Source: Chamaecyparis obtusa | Taxonomy: Eukaryota > Streptophyta > Pinopsida > Cupressales > Cupressaceae | DNA: 64,000 nt | Assembly (NCBI GenBank): GCA_027943335.1 | Contig: BSBK01007742.1 | Location: forward strand, 620,001 to 684,000 | Direction: 5' to 3' | Shown: positions 47,278 through 58,846 of the stretch, in pieces | Position numbering within the stretch: position 1 is the stretch's first letter | Layout of the letters: each line of letters opens with the position of its first letter | Translations under genes and position numbers: made by a program | The notes under the pieces: generated by a model | Seen by the model: only the letters and a program-made list of their open reading frames with translations | The model's database searches: none | What the model was told of the DNA's origin: nothing

Positions 47278-47876
47278 GCTTGACAACATCTGTTGAATAC
47301 AAGGTCCTCCAACCATTTCCACAATTATTCCAAACTACTTGTCAAAATATTAAGAGTGATTTAGACAACCTTGATGTTTTCATTAAGGAATTGAGGAGAT
47401 GTTTGGAGAGAGGAAGAGCATTATACAGTCAGTGTTATTTTTCACACAAACACATCTTAGATATTTCAAAGAAGTTGAAGAACAAAGAAGCATAATTGCA
47501 AGTCACAATGAATGAGCTACAAAACCCTAGCATGAAGATCACTGATACTGAGAAGAAAGTGAGTAAAATACATGATGAAATTAGACTATTAGAAAGTGAA
47601 AAGGAAACAACATTGAGGAGGTTTGTAGTACTTAGAGAGCACCTAACACTGAAAATCAGTAATGTGCAGAATCAACTAGAAGAATGTATTGCATCAAAGA
47701 TATCTTATGGTAAATTTTCCTATCCAAATCTTAGAGAAGTTGAGATAGCATCCTATGGCCTATGTGCATTACTTAGTGTATCAGATTCTATTAAGGCTAC
47801 ATGGGACAAAGAAATTGATAACTTGAAGGTGAACTTTACAGATTGCATTTCAAGTCTTCTAGCATTACAAAATTGA
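47278..47876 (+). pseudogene. coiled-coil 3' ORF of a Sirevirus-like copia element
   Basis: One frame interrupted by a single TAA (47493-47495). The first part has PQLFQTTCQNIKSDLDNLDV and FIKELRRCLERGRALY. The second has LQNPSMKITDTEKKVSKIHD, EIRLLESEKETTLRRF, LREHLTLKISNVQNQLEECI and IKATWDKEIDNLKVNF. Charged heptad-like stretches suggest coiled coils; there is no signal peptide or membrane segment. It sits directly before a set of polypurine tracts and an LTR, the place where Sireviruses carry an extra, often env-like, ORF. That position is the basis of the call; the protein itself matches nothing I can name. Confidence 0.45.
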
Positions 47877-47944
47877 AGACAAGGAGGTATATCAAATTTT
47901 TTACTTGTATATATACATATATTTGACACCTTTGTCATTGTTGT

Positions 47945-48212
47945 GAAAGGGGGAGTAATATAGTATGAGAAAATTGTTTATATGTATAAGATATAGATTT
48001 ACAAAATGGTATAGAGTATAATCAAAGGGGGAGTATCCCTATGGTGAAATAATTAGACATGTATGATCCACATACGTTTGCAAATCTTGTAATAGCCATG
48101 TAACACGATGCTGCAGAATGTTACAAATTTGTTTTTAAAATTTTGTTCTAAGTTTTTTTTTGGGACTTAGCCAATTTTCCCATATGTTGCCACCAATGAC
48201 AAAGGGGGAGAT
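47945..48212 (+). other. multiple polypurine tracts before the LTR
   Basis: AAAGGGGGAG-type tracts occur three times: near 47947 (GAAAGGGGGAGTAA), 48026 (AAAGGGGGAGTATC) and 48200 (AAAGGGGGAGATTG, next to the LTR). Repeated polypurine tracts upstream of the 3' LTR are a described hallmark of Sireviruses. The last one would prime plus-strand DNA synthesis. Confidence 0.65.
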
Positions 48213-49349
48213 TGTTAGAAATTTGGATGAGTAGGATATCATGATGTTGTCATTATGGAAACATATATTCATTGTTAAGAAAACATGATCTAAGGAGGAA
48301 GTTTTGGATGAGAAACTATGAAAATTATCTAAGTATAACAGTGTTTATCTATCTAGACATATAATGTTTTGATCAAAGAAGTTCATATAAGTACTTTCAC
48401 TACACACGCACTTGAACATAGATTATAAAAGGTATATTAAAGCTACATCTAAGAGAAAAAGACTATACGACATGTACGGAAAGATATATCAATATTTTTT
48501 AGAGACAATGTTGAGCCAACTGCAATGGAGCAACGATTAGTAATTGATTATTTTAAATTAATGGATTATTTTTTTGATGAAAATAATGACTTGACTAATT
48601 AGGGGAGACATCCTAGATGTTAACCCTAAGGCAAAAATACTTAATATTATGTTTTGATAATATGGAAGCTGACTGATAAGCTATAATTGAGATAGCTAGT
48701 ATAAAGAGGAATATTATATTATGTGAAGTTGTAAGTAAGTTGTAATAAGTATAATCTGAAGTTGTAAAGAAATTATGTATTGAGGTATTATGCCAAATTT
48801 GATATATGATCAGATTAGTGTGAATTGATAGCAAGTTTTGTTAAGAACCTACAAGTTAGATCAATATATTGAAGATATTGAGCAACAGTAAAAGGTTTTT
48901 GTATTCTATCTTTTGTATTGAAGATTATCACTGTATATTTCATGTTTGGATAGTGAGCTCATCTTGCATACATTCATATATGGTAATACCAACTCCTAAC
49001 AGGGTTGAGGCTTTTAACAAGGCCTAAAGTCCTCTAACAAGGACAGAGACACTATGCGGATGTAATTGACTCCTAACATGGTCAATATCTTTAACCAGAT
49101 ACTTTTGATTAGTAGATCATTTGTGGGTATCATCCCCATCGAGGTTTTCCCTTGGCCATGGTTTCCTTAAGAACAAACATGGTGTTATGAGTTCCTTTAT
49201 TTTATGGTTGTGTTTATTATTCAATTTATTTAGTTTAGTTTCTTATGCAAGTTACAAGTTAATTTCAAATATCCATAAGTGGGCAAAAGTAAAAGTTTGT
49301 GAAATATTGATTCATCCCCCACTCCCCCCAATATTTCCTATTTGTAACA
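48213..49349 (+). repeat. 3' LTR of a Sirevirus-like copia element
   Basis: Starts TGTTAGAAATTTGG right after a polypurine tract and ends TTTGTAACA, about 1,137 bp. It has a TATA-like box (ATTATAAAAGG near 48421). Late in the LTR comes GTGGGTATCATCCCCATCGA followed by GGTTTTCCC, then a C-rich stretch (CATCCCCCACTCCCCCC) near the end. This arrangement is typical of Sirevirus LTRs. No primer site follows, so it is a 3' LTR; the 5' LTR is not in the window. Confidence 0.65.
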
Positions 49350-50843
49350 GTAAGATCATTAAGAATATAGAGAGTTAAGAAGCTTGAGGTGGACCTCCTA
49401 AATGGTAGATTTCATGTAGTGAGCACTTATTCTGATTTAACAATATCCAAGACTTACCAAGGTTTTATAGAACCAAGGCATTTTCATAGATGTTGCATGG
49501 GACTGACTCAACAAAAAGAAAATGATTAAACCAACATAACACAAATCCATGAAGGAATAAGGTGGATACAATGCTAGAAAAAAACAAAAGCAAGTGACAT
49601 GCCCCAAGTAAACTATGTGACCACGAGTATTGCATGTTGGAAATGCAAGGGACACGTCTAAAAACATACACACACATAAAGAAAAAGATGAATAACTTGC
49701 CCCTAGTTTCACCATTCACAAGACATCATGATATAAGGGATCGTGGAGATCATGAGGATGTGAAATAATGAAGCTCAAGATAAAACATAAAAAAGATCCA
49801 AAAGTACCAAAGAAATAACAAGTATCTCACAAACCTTTTTCTATAGGGAGGATGATGGATGATGATTAATTGGATTCCAATCTAATGTGAGGATTACCCT
49901 TGGTCTAATGTGAGGAAGGATAAATATTGGAAAGATCGATGCCGGATTGTTAAACTAAGACTCCTATGACAAGACACAAGAAAGACACTATAAGCTCAAA
50001 GGGACTATGTGATAATGGATGAAGTACTAGCTAGATAGGGACAAAGACCATGATGACTCAAGGACTAACTAACACAATAGATGATACCTAAAGAAATATA
50101 TGTACAAATGAGACTAGGTGAAGAAACAACTGATGCTATGTACAAGAAACAAGTTACAATATTTACAAGGGATTAGGGATGATGTTGATGATGCAAAGAT
50201 ATAATGATGTTGTCCTAGTTGAGATGGAAAGACAATATGGAATGATGGTCAACAAGGTGATGTAGGAATGATATATCGTGAAACAAAACAAGGATTGGCA
50301 AGGATGTACCCCAATGATGATGATTCGATCATGACCAAGGTTAACACAAAGGTTGGGAATAAGAACAAGGATGTGATAGGATGAGATTATTAGTGTGCAC
50401 TTTTGGATAGCTAGAGGAGATGAATAGGATTCACATGTGATTGTAGATGGATAGGAAAATTTGGATATGAATGAATGACATTGGATGTACGAGGGTATCC
50501 TAGAGCTAGATCATGTGATATAAAGATGGAGGAGATAATGGGAGGATTTGAGGATGGAAGTATTAATAGACATGGATTGATGGTGGAAGGGTTTTGGTAA
50601 AGGAATGGAGGAAGATAAGGATTGGAAGATGAAATGATGGATGACAAGATGAAACTAGAACAAGGATGAGGAGATGGGAAGATGGAGGTTATAGGGTCTC
50701 CAAGGAATACATCACTAAGGAATAGGATTCCCCCACTTAGGATAGGTCATGCATGAGGAGACATTAGGAGGGGTACAATATGCTAGAAGATAGGATGAAA
50801 AGAGGATGAGGGAGGTATATGGAAGCTAGGATGATGTGTGAAT
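49350..50843. other. purine-rich degenerate GATGGA-type sequence, no gene
   Basis: From about 49850 on, the plus strand is rich in GATGATGGATGA, GGAAGATAAGG and similar words. The same texture resumes at 56960-57300 beyond the next retroelement, so the element inserted into this tract. Small open frames here follow from composition. Confidence 0.55.
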
Positions 50844-51984
50844 TGTTAGAAAGTAAAGTCGACCAAGAAAATGAGAGGGGCAGGGGGTGAATAAGTTATC
50901 TGATAAAAATAACTTTTAATAACTTTATTAGATCTCAAATATGTAACCAACATAAATATCAACCATATAAAGGTAAACATATAGAATGATAGAAGATATG
51001 TTAGCTAGGGAACCTCTTGATCAAAGAGTAAACCCTGGTGGAGATGGTACCCACAAAAGATGTACTAATATGAAAATTCCTTGTGAGAGGATGGACTTTG
51101 TTAGGAGTCTATGTAATAAATTCAGTAAATATCAGTCCCTCTTAGGAGACTTTGAATCCTTGTTAAAAGATTCTAGCCCTGTTAGGAGTTAAGGAAGGCA
51201 GAAGGACCAACTATCCAAACAACTTTAGGGGCAAGATCATTGAACTCACTGTCCAACTGATCTTTGTATTATCCAAATAGAATAATACCAACAATTATTG
51301 ATCTCATCAACTTATCTTCACTCCTCTCTTTGTGCTAAAACTACACCAAATACTTTACCAGATCTTAATACCAGATCTGCTCAATTCATATATCCTCTTA
51401 CAACATCAACATCATCATATCTCTCTACCAAACTTACAATCAACCAAAATAATCCTTCCTTTATACCACACTCAAATAATTTACAATTGAGTCAGCCAAC
51501 TAGGCTAAACCAATTACAAAATATAAATAATTACATGTTACATAATATTTCATAGCCACATAAAAACTATCAGCTTCTAAACTTAATAACTCTTCACACG
51601 TGCGACCTATGGCTATGCTGTCTCATCTAGGTCACCTCTAAAATGTCTTCAACCTCTGTATAACTTCGCATGTCCAGATTCTATCCCAGTTAGGAGTTAT
51701 AATCTAGTTATCACAAGTTGCTTCTCAGGAATACTATCAAAATACTATTTCCACTAGATTACTCATAAGTATCATGAATAATTAAATTTTTGTTCGTTCT
51801 CTTAACCATAATATTAGGACACAATAAGAAACATGTCATCAATGCCACATAGCTTCATCTAGAATTATTCACGTGCGCTAATTCAGACATTGTCTTCTTC
51901 TCTGCTAATATCCAGTAGATCAATGTGTTGACATCAATGACAAACACAATCATGAATGCAACATACAACTACTACAGAACTACA
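50844..51984 (-). repeat. 3' LTR of the 50.8-56.9 kb copia element
   Basis: About 1,141 bp, homologous to 55815-56941. Its internal edge reads TGTAGTTCTG on the minus strand. Contains CCTCTTGATCAAAGAGTAAA, shared with the other LTR. The pair's divergence, several percent by eye, indicates an old insertion. Confidence 0.82.
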
Positions 51985-52388
51985 AAAACATCCAAATTCC
52001 ATAAATACCAAACTACAACACTACTATTTTGCATTATGTTTTCAAATCCTCTTGATCAATCATCAAATCAATTATCAGATGTATCATTCTCCTCAATACT
52101 TTACTTTTTCAAATCCTCTTCATCAATCATCAGATCATCAACTATTTTTCATGTATCCTTCTCCCCCATTGACATCAATGATAAAGTAAACATCAATATG
52201 TGAATCCAATAGAAGCTCGAGTGTCAAAAGATACTATTCATAAAACACCTTCACAAGATTCCTTCATGACTCAGCTAAAAAACACACATACTCCCCCGGA
52301 GAGGAACCATCGACATAGAGTCTAGAAAAGATAATGTACTTATACCACTGGACTGATACAATTTTTTGCATCACTACTCAAAAGTAGA
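51985..52388 (-). other. region between pol end and 3' LTR with polypurine tracts
   Basis: On the minus strand GGGGGAG tracts appear near 52165 (ATTGATGTCAATGGGGGAGA) and 52295 (TCCGGGGGAGTATG). The first follows TTGATGTCAA as in Sireviruses. No coding frame is kept. Confidence 0.5.
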
Positions 52389-52787
52389 CTAGGGCATACC
52401 CCCAAGCATACTTCTTAAATACTCAAATGTATCTTTAGGTAAGGGCTTTGTAAATATATCTACAATCTTCTCCTTGGTACTAATATACATAAGTTTGACT
52501 TCTTTTTCTGTAACTTTCTCTCTTACAACATGATATTTGATCTCTATATGTTTTGTTTTAGAATGCAACATAGGGTTCTTAGACATACTTACTATACTGG
52601 TACCAATTGTTAGAAAGTAAAGTCCATATAAAGCTTTGTTCAGTTTACATACTATGTCTCCTTGAGTCAAAGGAAAACCTTCAGGTTGCTCAATGTAGGC
52701 TTCTTCTAATTCTCCATTCAGAAATGCTAAGTTCATATCCATTTGATACACTTTGAATTTCTTATAGTCTGCATAAGCCAAAAACAT
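52389..52787 (-). pseudogene. truncated copia reverse transcriptase fused to RNase H C-terminus
   Basis: The open frame begins in the reverse transcriptase fingers/palm (ADYKKFKVYQMDMNLAFLNG and GFPLTQGDIVCKLNKALYGL), where the family continues KQAPRAWY. Here it runs into YFLTIGTSIVSM and then directly into the RNase H tail and post-RNase H segment (KTKHIEIKYHVVREKV, EKIVDIFTKPLPKD, RSMLGG). The catalytic YVDD region and most of RNase H are missing. The bridging 12 residues are encoded by a copy of the element's primer-site/LTR junction. Nothing here can polymerise DNA. Confidence 0.88.
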
Positions 52788-53159
52788 TCTTACGGCTTCA
52801 ATTATTGCAATAGGTGAAAAAGTTCCTTCATTATAAATTCCTTCTTGCTATGAGTATCATTTACATAACAATCTTGTTTTGTTTCTTACAACTTCACCTT
52901 TAGTTCTTCCTCCATTTCTTGAATCTAATTATCATCTTTACAAGCTTCATTAGTAGTCTTAGGTTCATTTTGAGAAAGCAAACATAGTTCTTCTTGTACC
53001 CTATTTCTTGTCATAACTCCTTTTTCTTTGCTCCCAATAATCTGATCAATAGGATGATTCCTCATTAGATTTTTATTAGGTGTCACTTTCTCAATTCTTG
53101 CTTCAACTCTAGGTTCTGGTCTTGGTTCTCATGTTATTTCCTCAATATGAATCTCATTC

Positions 53160-53950
53160 TATCAATCACTGTTAGTTTCATAAAACAATTCAATATTTTC
53201 TTGATCAACTCTAGGAAGAACTTCTTCATCTAAATCATAATCAAATATTCTTTCCCGAATTCTGAATTTCTCATCTACTTTAACATTTGCACTCTCAACA
53301 ATAGTCTTAGTTTTGTTATTAAAACATATATAAGATTTTTTTTTTTTTGAATAACCAAGAAATATACCTTCATCACTTCTCAGATCAAACTTACCAATTT
53401 CATCATCTCTCTTAATATAACACTTACTTCCAAAAGTTCTGAAATAGTTAACTGATGGTGCATGTCCAAACCATAATTCATAAGGTGTCTTTTTTGTATC
53501 TACTATGATTTGTACCCTGTTCATTGTATACACTACGTTATTCAGTACTTCTCTTTAGAATTTCTTTGCTATATCATTATCAAATAACATAGCTCTTGTT
53601 GCCTCAGTTACTGATTTGTCTCTTCTTTCCACAATACCATTTTTTTCAGGTGTTCTAGGGGCCAAAAAATGTCCCTTAATACCATTCACTTCAAAAAATG
53701 TATTAAATTCTTTTGAAGTAATTTATCGACCTCTATCAGATCTTAAACATTTAATCTTCATTCCTGATTCATTCTCAACTTTGTTTTTAATTAATCTAAA
53801 CTTGTCAAATGCTTCAAATTTTTCTTTAAGAAATCCTACCCACATCATTCTAATAAAGTCATCAACAAGAATCATAAAATACCTTTCACCATAGAATTCT
53901 CTAGTCCTTGTGGGACCACTCAGATCTGTATGAATAATCTCCAATTTTTA
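53160..53950 (-). pseudogene. copia integrase, broken by stops
   Basis: Minus strand: MEIIHTDLSGPTRTREFYGE with the first catalytic Asp, VDDFIRMMWVGFLKEKFEAF, KIKCLRSDRGR with the second Asp, then after a stop APRTPEKNGIVERRDKSVTE with the Glu. It continues as VVYTMNRVQIIVDTKKTPYE, FGSKCYIKRDDEIGKFDLRS and GIFLGYSKKKKSYICFNNKT. At least two in-frame stops interrupt it. The region 53950-54440 upstream is a decayed GAG-pre-integrase segment (WHKRFFH for WHKRLGH). Confidence 0.85.
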
Positions 53951-54442
53951 TGTTGCGATGAACTTCTTACTGGGAAAATAACTTATTTTCTGCTTTGCAA
54001 TAACACATTCTTTGTATATCACGTTAGTAGGTTTCATAATCTTAGGCAAATCTGTTACTGCAAATGTAGTTCTTTCTTTCACAATATTATCAAAGTTAAG
54101 TGAAAAAACCTTTTGTGCCATAACCAACCTTCATCAATCTTAGTAATAAAACATGTCATCTTGGTAGGGTTCAATTGAAATACATTACCTCTAGTTCTTG
54201 TTCCTGTTCCAATAATTTTACCATTCTTATCTTTGATCACACAAGTCTTCTTAGTAAACCAAACTTGATATCATTTATCAACTAACCATCCAACACTTAA
54301 AAGACTATGTTTCAATCCATCCAAAAAGTAAACATCATCTGTGTTAGTCTTTCCATTAAGAGTAATAGATCATATTCCTTTTATCAGGCAAGGTGCATTG
54401 TTTCTGACTCTAGAAAAATTCCTCCATCATAACTGTTAAACT

Positions 54443-54994
54443 TTATTTAAAAATTTTCATATCTCCAGTCATATGATGTGAACAACCAGTATCGATAATC
54501 CAATTAGTTTTCTTTTCAACTTGAGAAACTAAAGCTTTTTCTTCTCTAACTTCACTTTCAGAGTTTTCTTCTTTTATTGAAAAAAATCTTATGTCATCAC
54601 TTTCACTTAATATTTTCTCAATGCTACCCTCAAATTCTTCATCATTAGAATAATAATCTGAAAAACCACTATGATGTGAACAACCACTATCGATAATCCA
54701 ATTAGTTTTCTTTTCAACTTGAGAAACTAAAGCTTTTTCTTCTCTAACTTCACTTTCAGAGTTTTCTTCTTTTATTGAAAAAAATCCTATGTCATCACTT
54801 TCACTTAATATTTTCTCAATGCTACCCTCAAATTCTTCATCATTAGAATAATAACATTCTTTAGATCTTCTAGATTTAAAATTCTTCTTATATTTCTTTA
54901 CTCTCTTAGGACATTTAGATGTGAAATGACCATATTCTTGACATGTCCAATATTTAAAGATTTTCTTATCTTCTGGTTCTCTTTTCACAAGCAA
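54443..54994 (-). pseudogene. copia zinc knuckle and protease with in-frame 198-bp tandem duplication
   Basis: The 183-residue frame starts with a zinc knuckle YWTCQEYGHFTSKCPK (first Cys of CxxCx4Hx4C changed to Tyr). It then carries two copies of a 66-residue unit from YYSNDEEFEGSIEKILSESD to the protease active site, WIIDSGCSHH in the first copy and WIIDTGCSHHMTG in the second. Copia proteases are aspartic enzymes with one D-S/T-G per monomer, so two in one chain is abnormal. The repeats are nearly identical, so the duplication is recent relative to the element's other damage. Confidence 0.88.
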
Positions 54995-54999
54995 GGAAA

Positions 55000-55791
55000 T
55001 TCATTCCTCAATATTTCCATCCTCTTCAGTGTTAGATCTGTTTCTACTGGCATAATCTCCACTAACACTTTTTCTTCTTGACAAGGTAGGGCAAACACTA
55101 AGTGCACTAAATGCTATTTCAATTCTAGGCAAATCTCTAGATCGTCTCAAGCCTATCTCTATTGCTTCTAATCTTCCAAGAAGAGTTTATCTGGTAAAAT
55201 TTTCAGTACTGTAAGGTATAACTTGTTCAATCATCTGTGATGTCTGGTGCTTAAACATAGGGGTCAGTGTCTTTAAGATCTTCCATATGATTTCATCTTT
55301 AGTTTTATTTCCTTCATAGGCTTTGATACCTGCAACAATCTCTGATATTATACCAATATAACTTCTAACAGATTTGAATCTTCCCTCATCTTTTCATCTT
55401 CAAATAAACATATCCAATTTTTTAATCTTACTCTCTTAGCATGTATATCACCTTCAAAAGTATATTGTAAAGCTAACCAAATTTTATGAGATGTCCTAAG
55501 AGTTTTTACCTGATTGTATTCATTCTCAGGAAGAGTTCACAAAAGTGCTTCCCTAGAAAGTATGTAACACATAAATAGATCTATTTCTTTATTAGTACAG
55601 TCTTTGATTTTGTCTTCTTCAATGATAGTTTTTCCATTCTTTGTAATCAACAAATATCCTAATCCTAAACATAGCAGACGTGTCTTCATCTTTTCTTTCC
55701 AGCTGTCATAGTTAACTCCATCAAACTTATGACTTTCTTTTCTGAAATGACTTGCCATAGATCTCCTTAAGCTGTTAGAATTTTCCTTCAA
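55000..55791 (-). pseudogene. copia gag of the 50.8-56.9 kb element, broken
   Basis: Starts at the ATG at 55791 with FRKESHKFDGVNYDSWKEKM and ILSREALL to a stop at 55537, then continues with LPENEYNQVKTLRTSHKIW, ALQYTFEGDIHAKRVRLKNW and ICLFEDEKMRE. These are the Gag signatures DGxNYxxWKxKM and YNQVKTLxTxxxIW of Sirevirus/copia elements. Interrupted by stops and a frame change. Confidence 0.82.
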
Positions 55792-55814
55792 TGACCTACC
55801 GTTCTGATACCAAT

Positions 55815-56941
55815 TGTTAGAAAGTAAAGTCCACCAAGATAACTGAGAGGGAGGGGATGAATCAATTATCTAATGAAAATAACTTTTAATAACTTTATTA
55901 GATCTCAAACATGTAACCAACATAAACAACAACCATAGAAAGGTAAACATACACAGTGAAACAAGATATGTTAACTAGGGAACCTCTTGATCAAAGAGTA
56001 AACCCTAGTGGGGATGGTACCCACAAAAGATGTACCAATATGAAAATTCCTTGTGAGAGGATGGACTCTGTTAGGAGTCTATGAAATACATTCGGTACAT
56101 ATTAGTCCCTATTAGGACACTTTGAATCCCTGTTAAAATATTCTAACTCTATTATGAGTTAAGAAAGGCAGAAGGACCCACTGTCCAAACAACTTTAGGG
56201 GAAAGATCACTGAACTCACTGTCCAACCGATCTCTATATTATCTAGATAGAATAATACCAGCAATTACTGATTTCAACAACTTATCTTCACTCCTCTGTC
56301 TGTGCCAAAACCGCACCAAATACTTTACTAGATGTTCTCAATTCACATATCCTCTTACAACATCAACATCATCATATCTCTCTACCACACTTACAATGAA
56401 GGAAAATAATCCTTGCTTTATACCTCACTCAAATAATTTACAATTGAGTAGGCCAGCGAGGCTTAACCAAATACAAAATATAAATCATTACACGTTACAT
56501 AATATTTGATAACCACATAAAAACTGTCAGCTTCCAAACTTAATAACTCTTCACACGTGTGACCTTTGATTGTGTTGTCTCATCTAGGTCACCTCTGAGA
56601 TGTCTTCAACCTCTGTATAACTTTTCATGTCCAAATTCTATCACAGTTAGGAGATATAATCTTGTTATCACAAGCCGCTTCTCAGGAACACTGTCAAAAT
56701 ATTGTTTCCACTAGATTACTCATAACTGTCATGAATAATTGAATTTTTGTATGCGCTCTTAACCATAATCTTAGGAAACAATAAGAAACATGGCCTCAAT
56801 GCCACATAGCTTGATCTGCAATTATCCACATGAGCTAATTCAAACACTGTCTGCTTCTCTGATAATCTTCAGTAGATCAATGTGTTGACATCAATGACAA
56901 ATATAGTCATGAATGCAATATACAACTGCTATAGAACTACT
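55815..56941 (-). repeat. 5' LTR of the 50.8-56.9 kb copia element
   Basis: About 1,127 bp; adjoins the primer-binding site at 55801-55814. Shares with the 3' LTR the segments ATGAAAATTCCTTGTGAGAG and TTCACACGTG. The outer terminus has lost its TG...CA base pattern on this side (CT in place of CA). Confidence 0.82.
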
Positions 56942-57968
56942 CGAATACTCCCCCATAGGATATATTCAACATTCATGCTTAACATGAATGAGGTAGGTGG
57001 ATGGAAGGTAAGATGATGGTGGAATGAGGTAGTGAGATAGAGGATGAAATGATGGGTGGATGAGGTTTACAAAGGTAGGTGAAGGGATTATTTGGAAGGA
57101 AGGATGGGTGAATAAGAATAGGTGGATGACAATTGTGATGGTGAAATGGATTCCATAGGTGTCCAAATCATGTATACATGGTGGCCTTTATTATTCTTTT
57201 ATCAAGATCCAAAGGAGGATGGAGGAAGTGCAATGCCTAATATGTGATAGGTATGAGAGAAAAATGGGATGGAGGAAGTGATGGATAGGATATGCTAGAA
57301 GAACTTCCCCCTAGTTGTGGAGAGAAACTAGATGGAGGGATTACACATAATGCCTATTTGCAAGGTTTTCATCATGGTACTTGTCCAAGGTTCTTGTTTG
57401 CTTGTTTTACCAATGGATAAATGTTTCTCTTTACTTTTTCTTTAATACCTTTTTCACTTTTTAGAGAGTGTTTTGGAGGGAGTATTATCTATGGAATGAT
57501 AAGGAGGGTATGGATGGAGGAATCAAGCATCAAGCTCATTATCAAGGTAATAGAATCCCATTTGGAGTGTACATTATATGTTGGTACAACCTTATTTTGG
57601 ATGAGTATAATCTTATGCAAAGGCATCCATATATTCAAGAATTCCTACATTGTATGTAATTTGATCATTACATTCAAATATGATATTTGATCATTTGATC
57701 ATATATCATATTTGTCTCTCTTGTGCTATCTCTTGAGCTTGTAGATCTTGGGGTTTATTTTTTGCCTTGGGCAAATTCTTACAAATTGCAATGTTGATCT
57801 CCATCAAGTGGTCATGTATAAGCTCTTAGCTCTACCAAAATTATTCTCATGGGTGCCAACACAAAACTACTTACACTAACAACAAAAAGATGCCTCCTTT
57901 GTCCTCTTTTTAATTTATTTCTTTGCATTCAAAACATATTTTGTTATTTTTATTGAATAGAAATTGTT
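56942..57968. other. spacer without recognised gene
   Basis: Begins as the continuation of the purine-rich GATGGA-type tract (to about 57300), then ordinary AT-rich sequence. The open frame at 57421-57690 has no recognisable domain and overlaps another of similar quality, so I do not call a gene. Confidence 0.5.
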
Positions 57969-58846
57969 GGTGAGAGAATCACACAAAGGACAAGAGAACT
58001 ACAACACTCTTATCTATTACCCAGTATTATCATAGATAAAATTGTTTTACGATTTGTAATAAGTTCAATTGTTAATTTTTGTCGCACACAAAAAAGACTT
58101 TGAAGATTGAAAATAGGCTTCAATATTTAATCTAAGTAATGATTTAATCCACTCAAACATCTGATCATAGGTGTATATTAATCATGTGATACAACACAAA
58201 AGAAATGAATAACACATCTTGGTTGATGAATCACAACTAAGACCAAGAAAATCACACCCATCTCATCTACTACCTTATTTATCACTTATAAAATAATATT
58301 ACAATTCATATTGTGTTCAAATGCTAATTGTTAACACATAAAAAATAATTTAAAGATTAAAAGAAAATCTTCTATAAATTAAAATAATTAGAAAATCAAT
58401 CTAAATAATATTTCATTATATACACAAACATTTAATAATGATTGTCTATATTATCATGAAATGTAATTCCAAAAAAAATTTGATATTGCATCTTACTCTT
58501 AGGTGAATACTATAAAGAACTAAGAGAATTACACCAACTATTACCTAATATTATTATTTATAAAATATTTTTACCATTTATATAGAATTCAATTGTTAGT
58601 TTCAACACACGGTCAAAAGTTCGTTCGGACATATTGAATTCAATTGTTAGTTTCAATGCATGCAAAACACTTTTAAAAAATTATGGCAGATACATAGAAT
58701 CCAGCTGTCAGTTTCAAAAAAAACGGCATCCGTGAACGTCATTGCAGACGACAATGTTGACTACTTTTTTAATATCTACCCAACCTTCGACGGTTCTTCT
58801 CGCACTTTTCTATAAATTGACAAGATTTGTAATTGATCAGAATAAA
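57969..58846 (+). promoter_or_regulatory. O-methyltransferase upstream region with three diverged tandem units
   Basis: Units starting near 57969, 58214 and 58502 share the order AGAGAATTACACCA-like, TTATCACTTATAAAAT-like, then TTCAATTGTTAGTTTCAACA-like words. The last motif recurs twice more at 58631-58663 and 58691-58717. A TATA-like CTATAAAT lies at 58810, only 37 bp before the chosen ATG, giving a very short leader if it is used. Regulatory meaning of the repeats is inference. Confidence 0.5.

Larger units (their letters stand above)
50844..56941 (-). mobile_element. Sirevirus-like Ty1/copia retrotransposon with both LTRs, internally deleted
   Basis: LTRs at 55815-56941 (5') and 50844-51984 (3') are homologous along their length (TGTTAGAAAGTAAAGTC on the plus strand at both starts). 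The primer site (minus ATTGGTATCAGAAC, 55801-55814) adjoins the 5' LTR. Flanks TGAAT and CGAAT are a near-match target duplication. The internal order is gag, zinc knuckle, protease, integrase, truncated reverse transcriptase fused to the end of RNase H. Many stops and a deletion of most of the reverse transcriptase make it non-autonomous. Confidence 0.88.

Noticed and set aside
50411..50647. Minus-strand Pro/Ser/Ile-rich frame, and 56966-57166 likewise
   Set aside because: Complement of degenerate GATGGA-type purine repeats; no conservation or domain.
58742..58846. N-terminal extension of the O-methyltransferase
   Set aside because: It would need a TTG start or the ATG at 58754. The added residues have no family match, and a TATA-like box lies inside this stretch.
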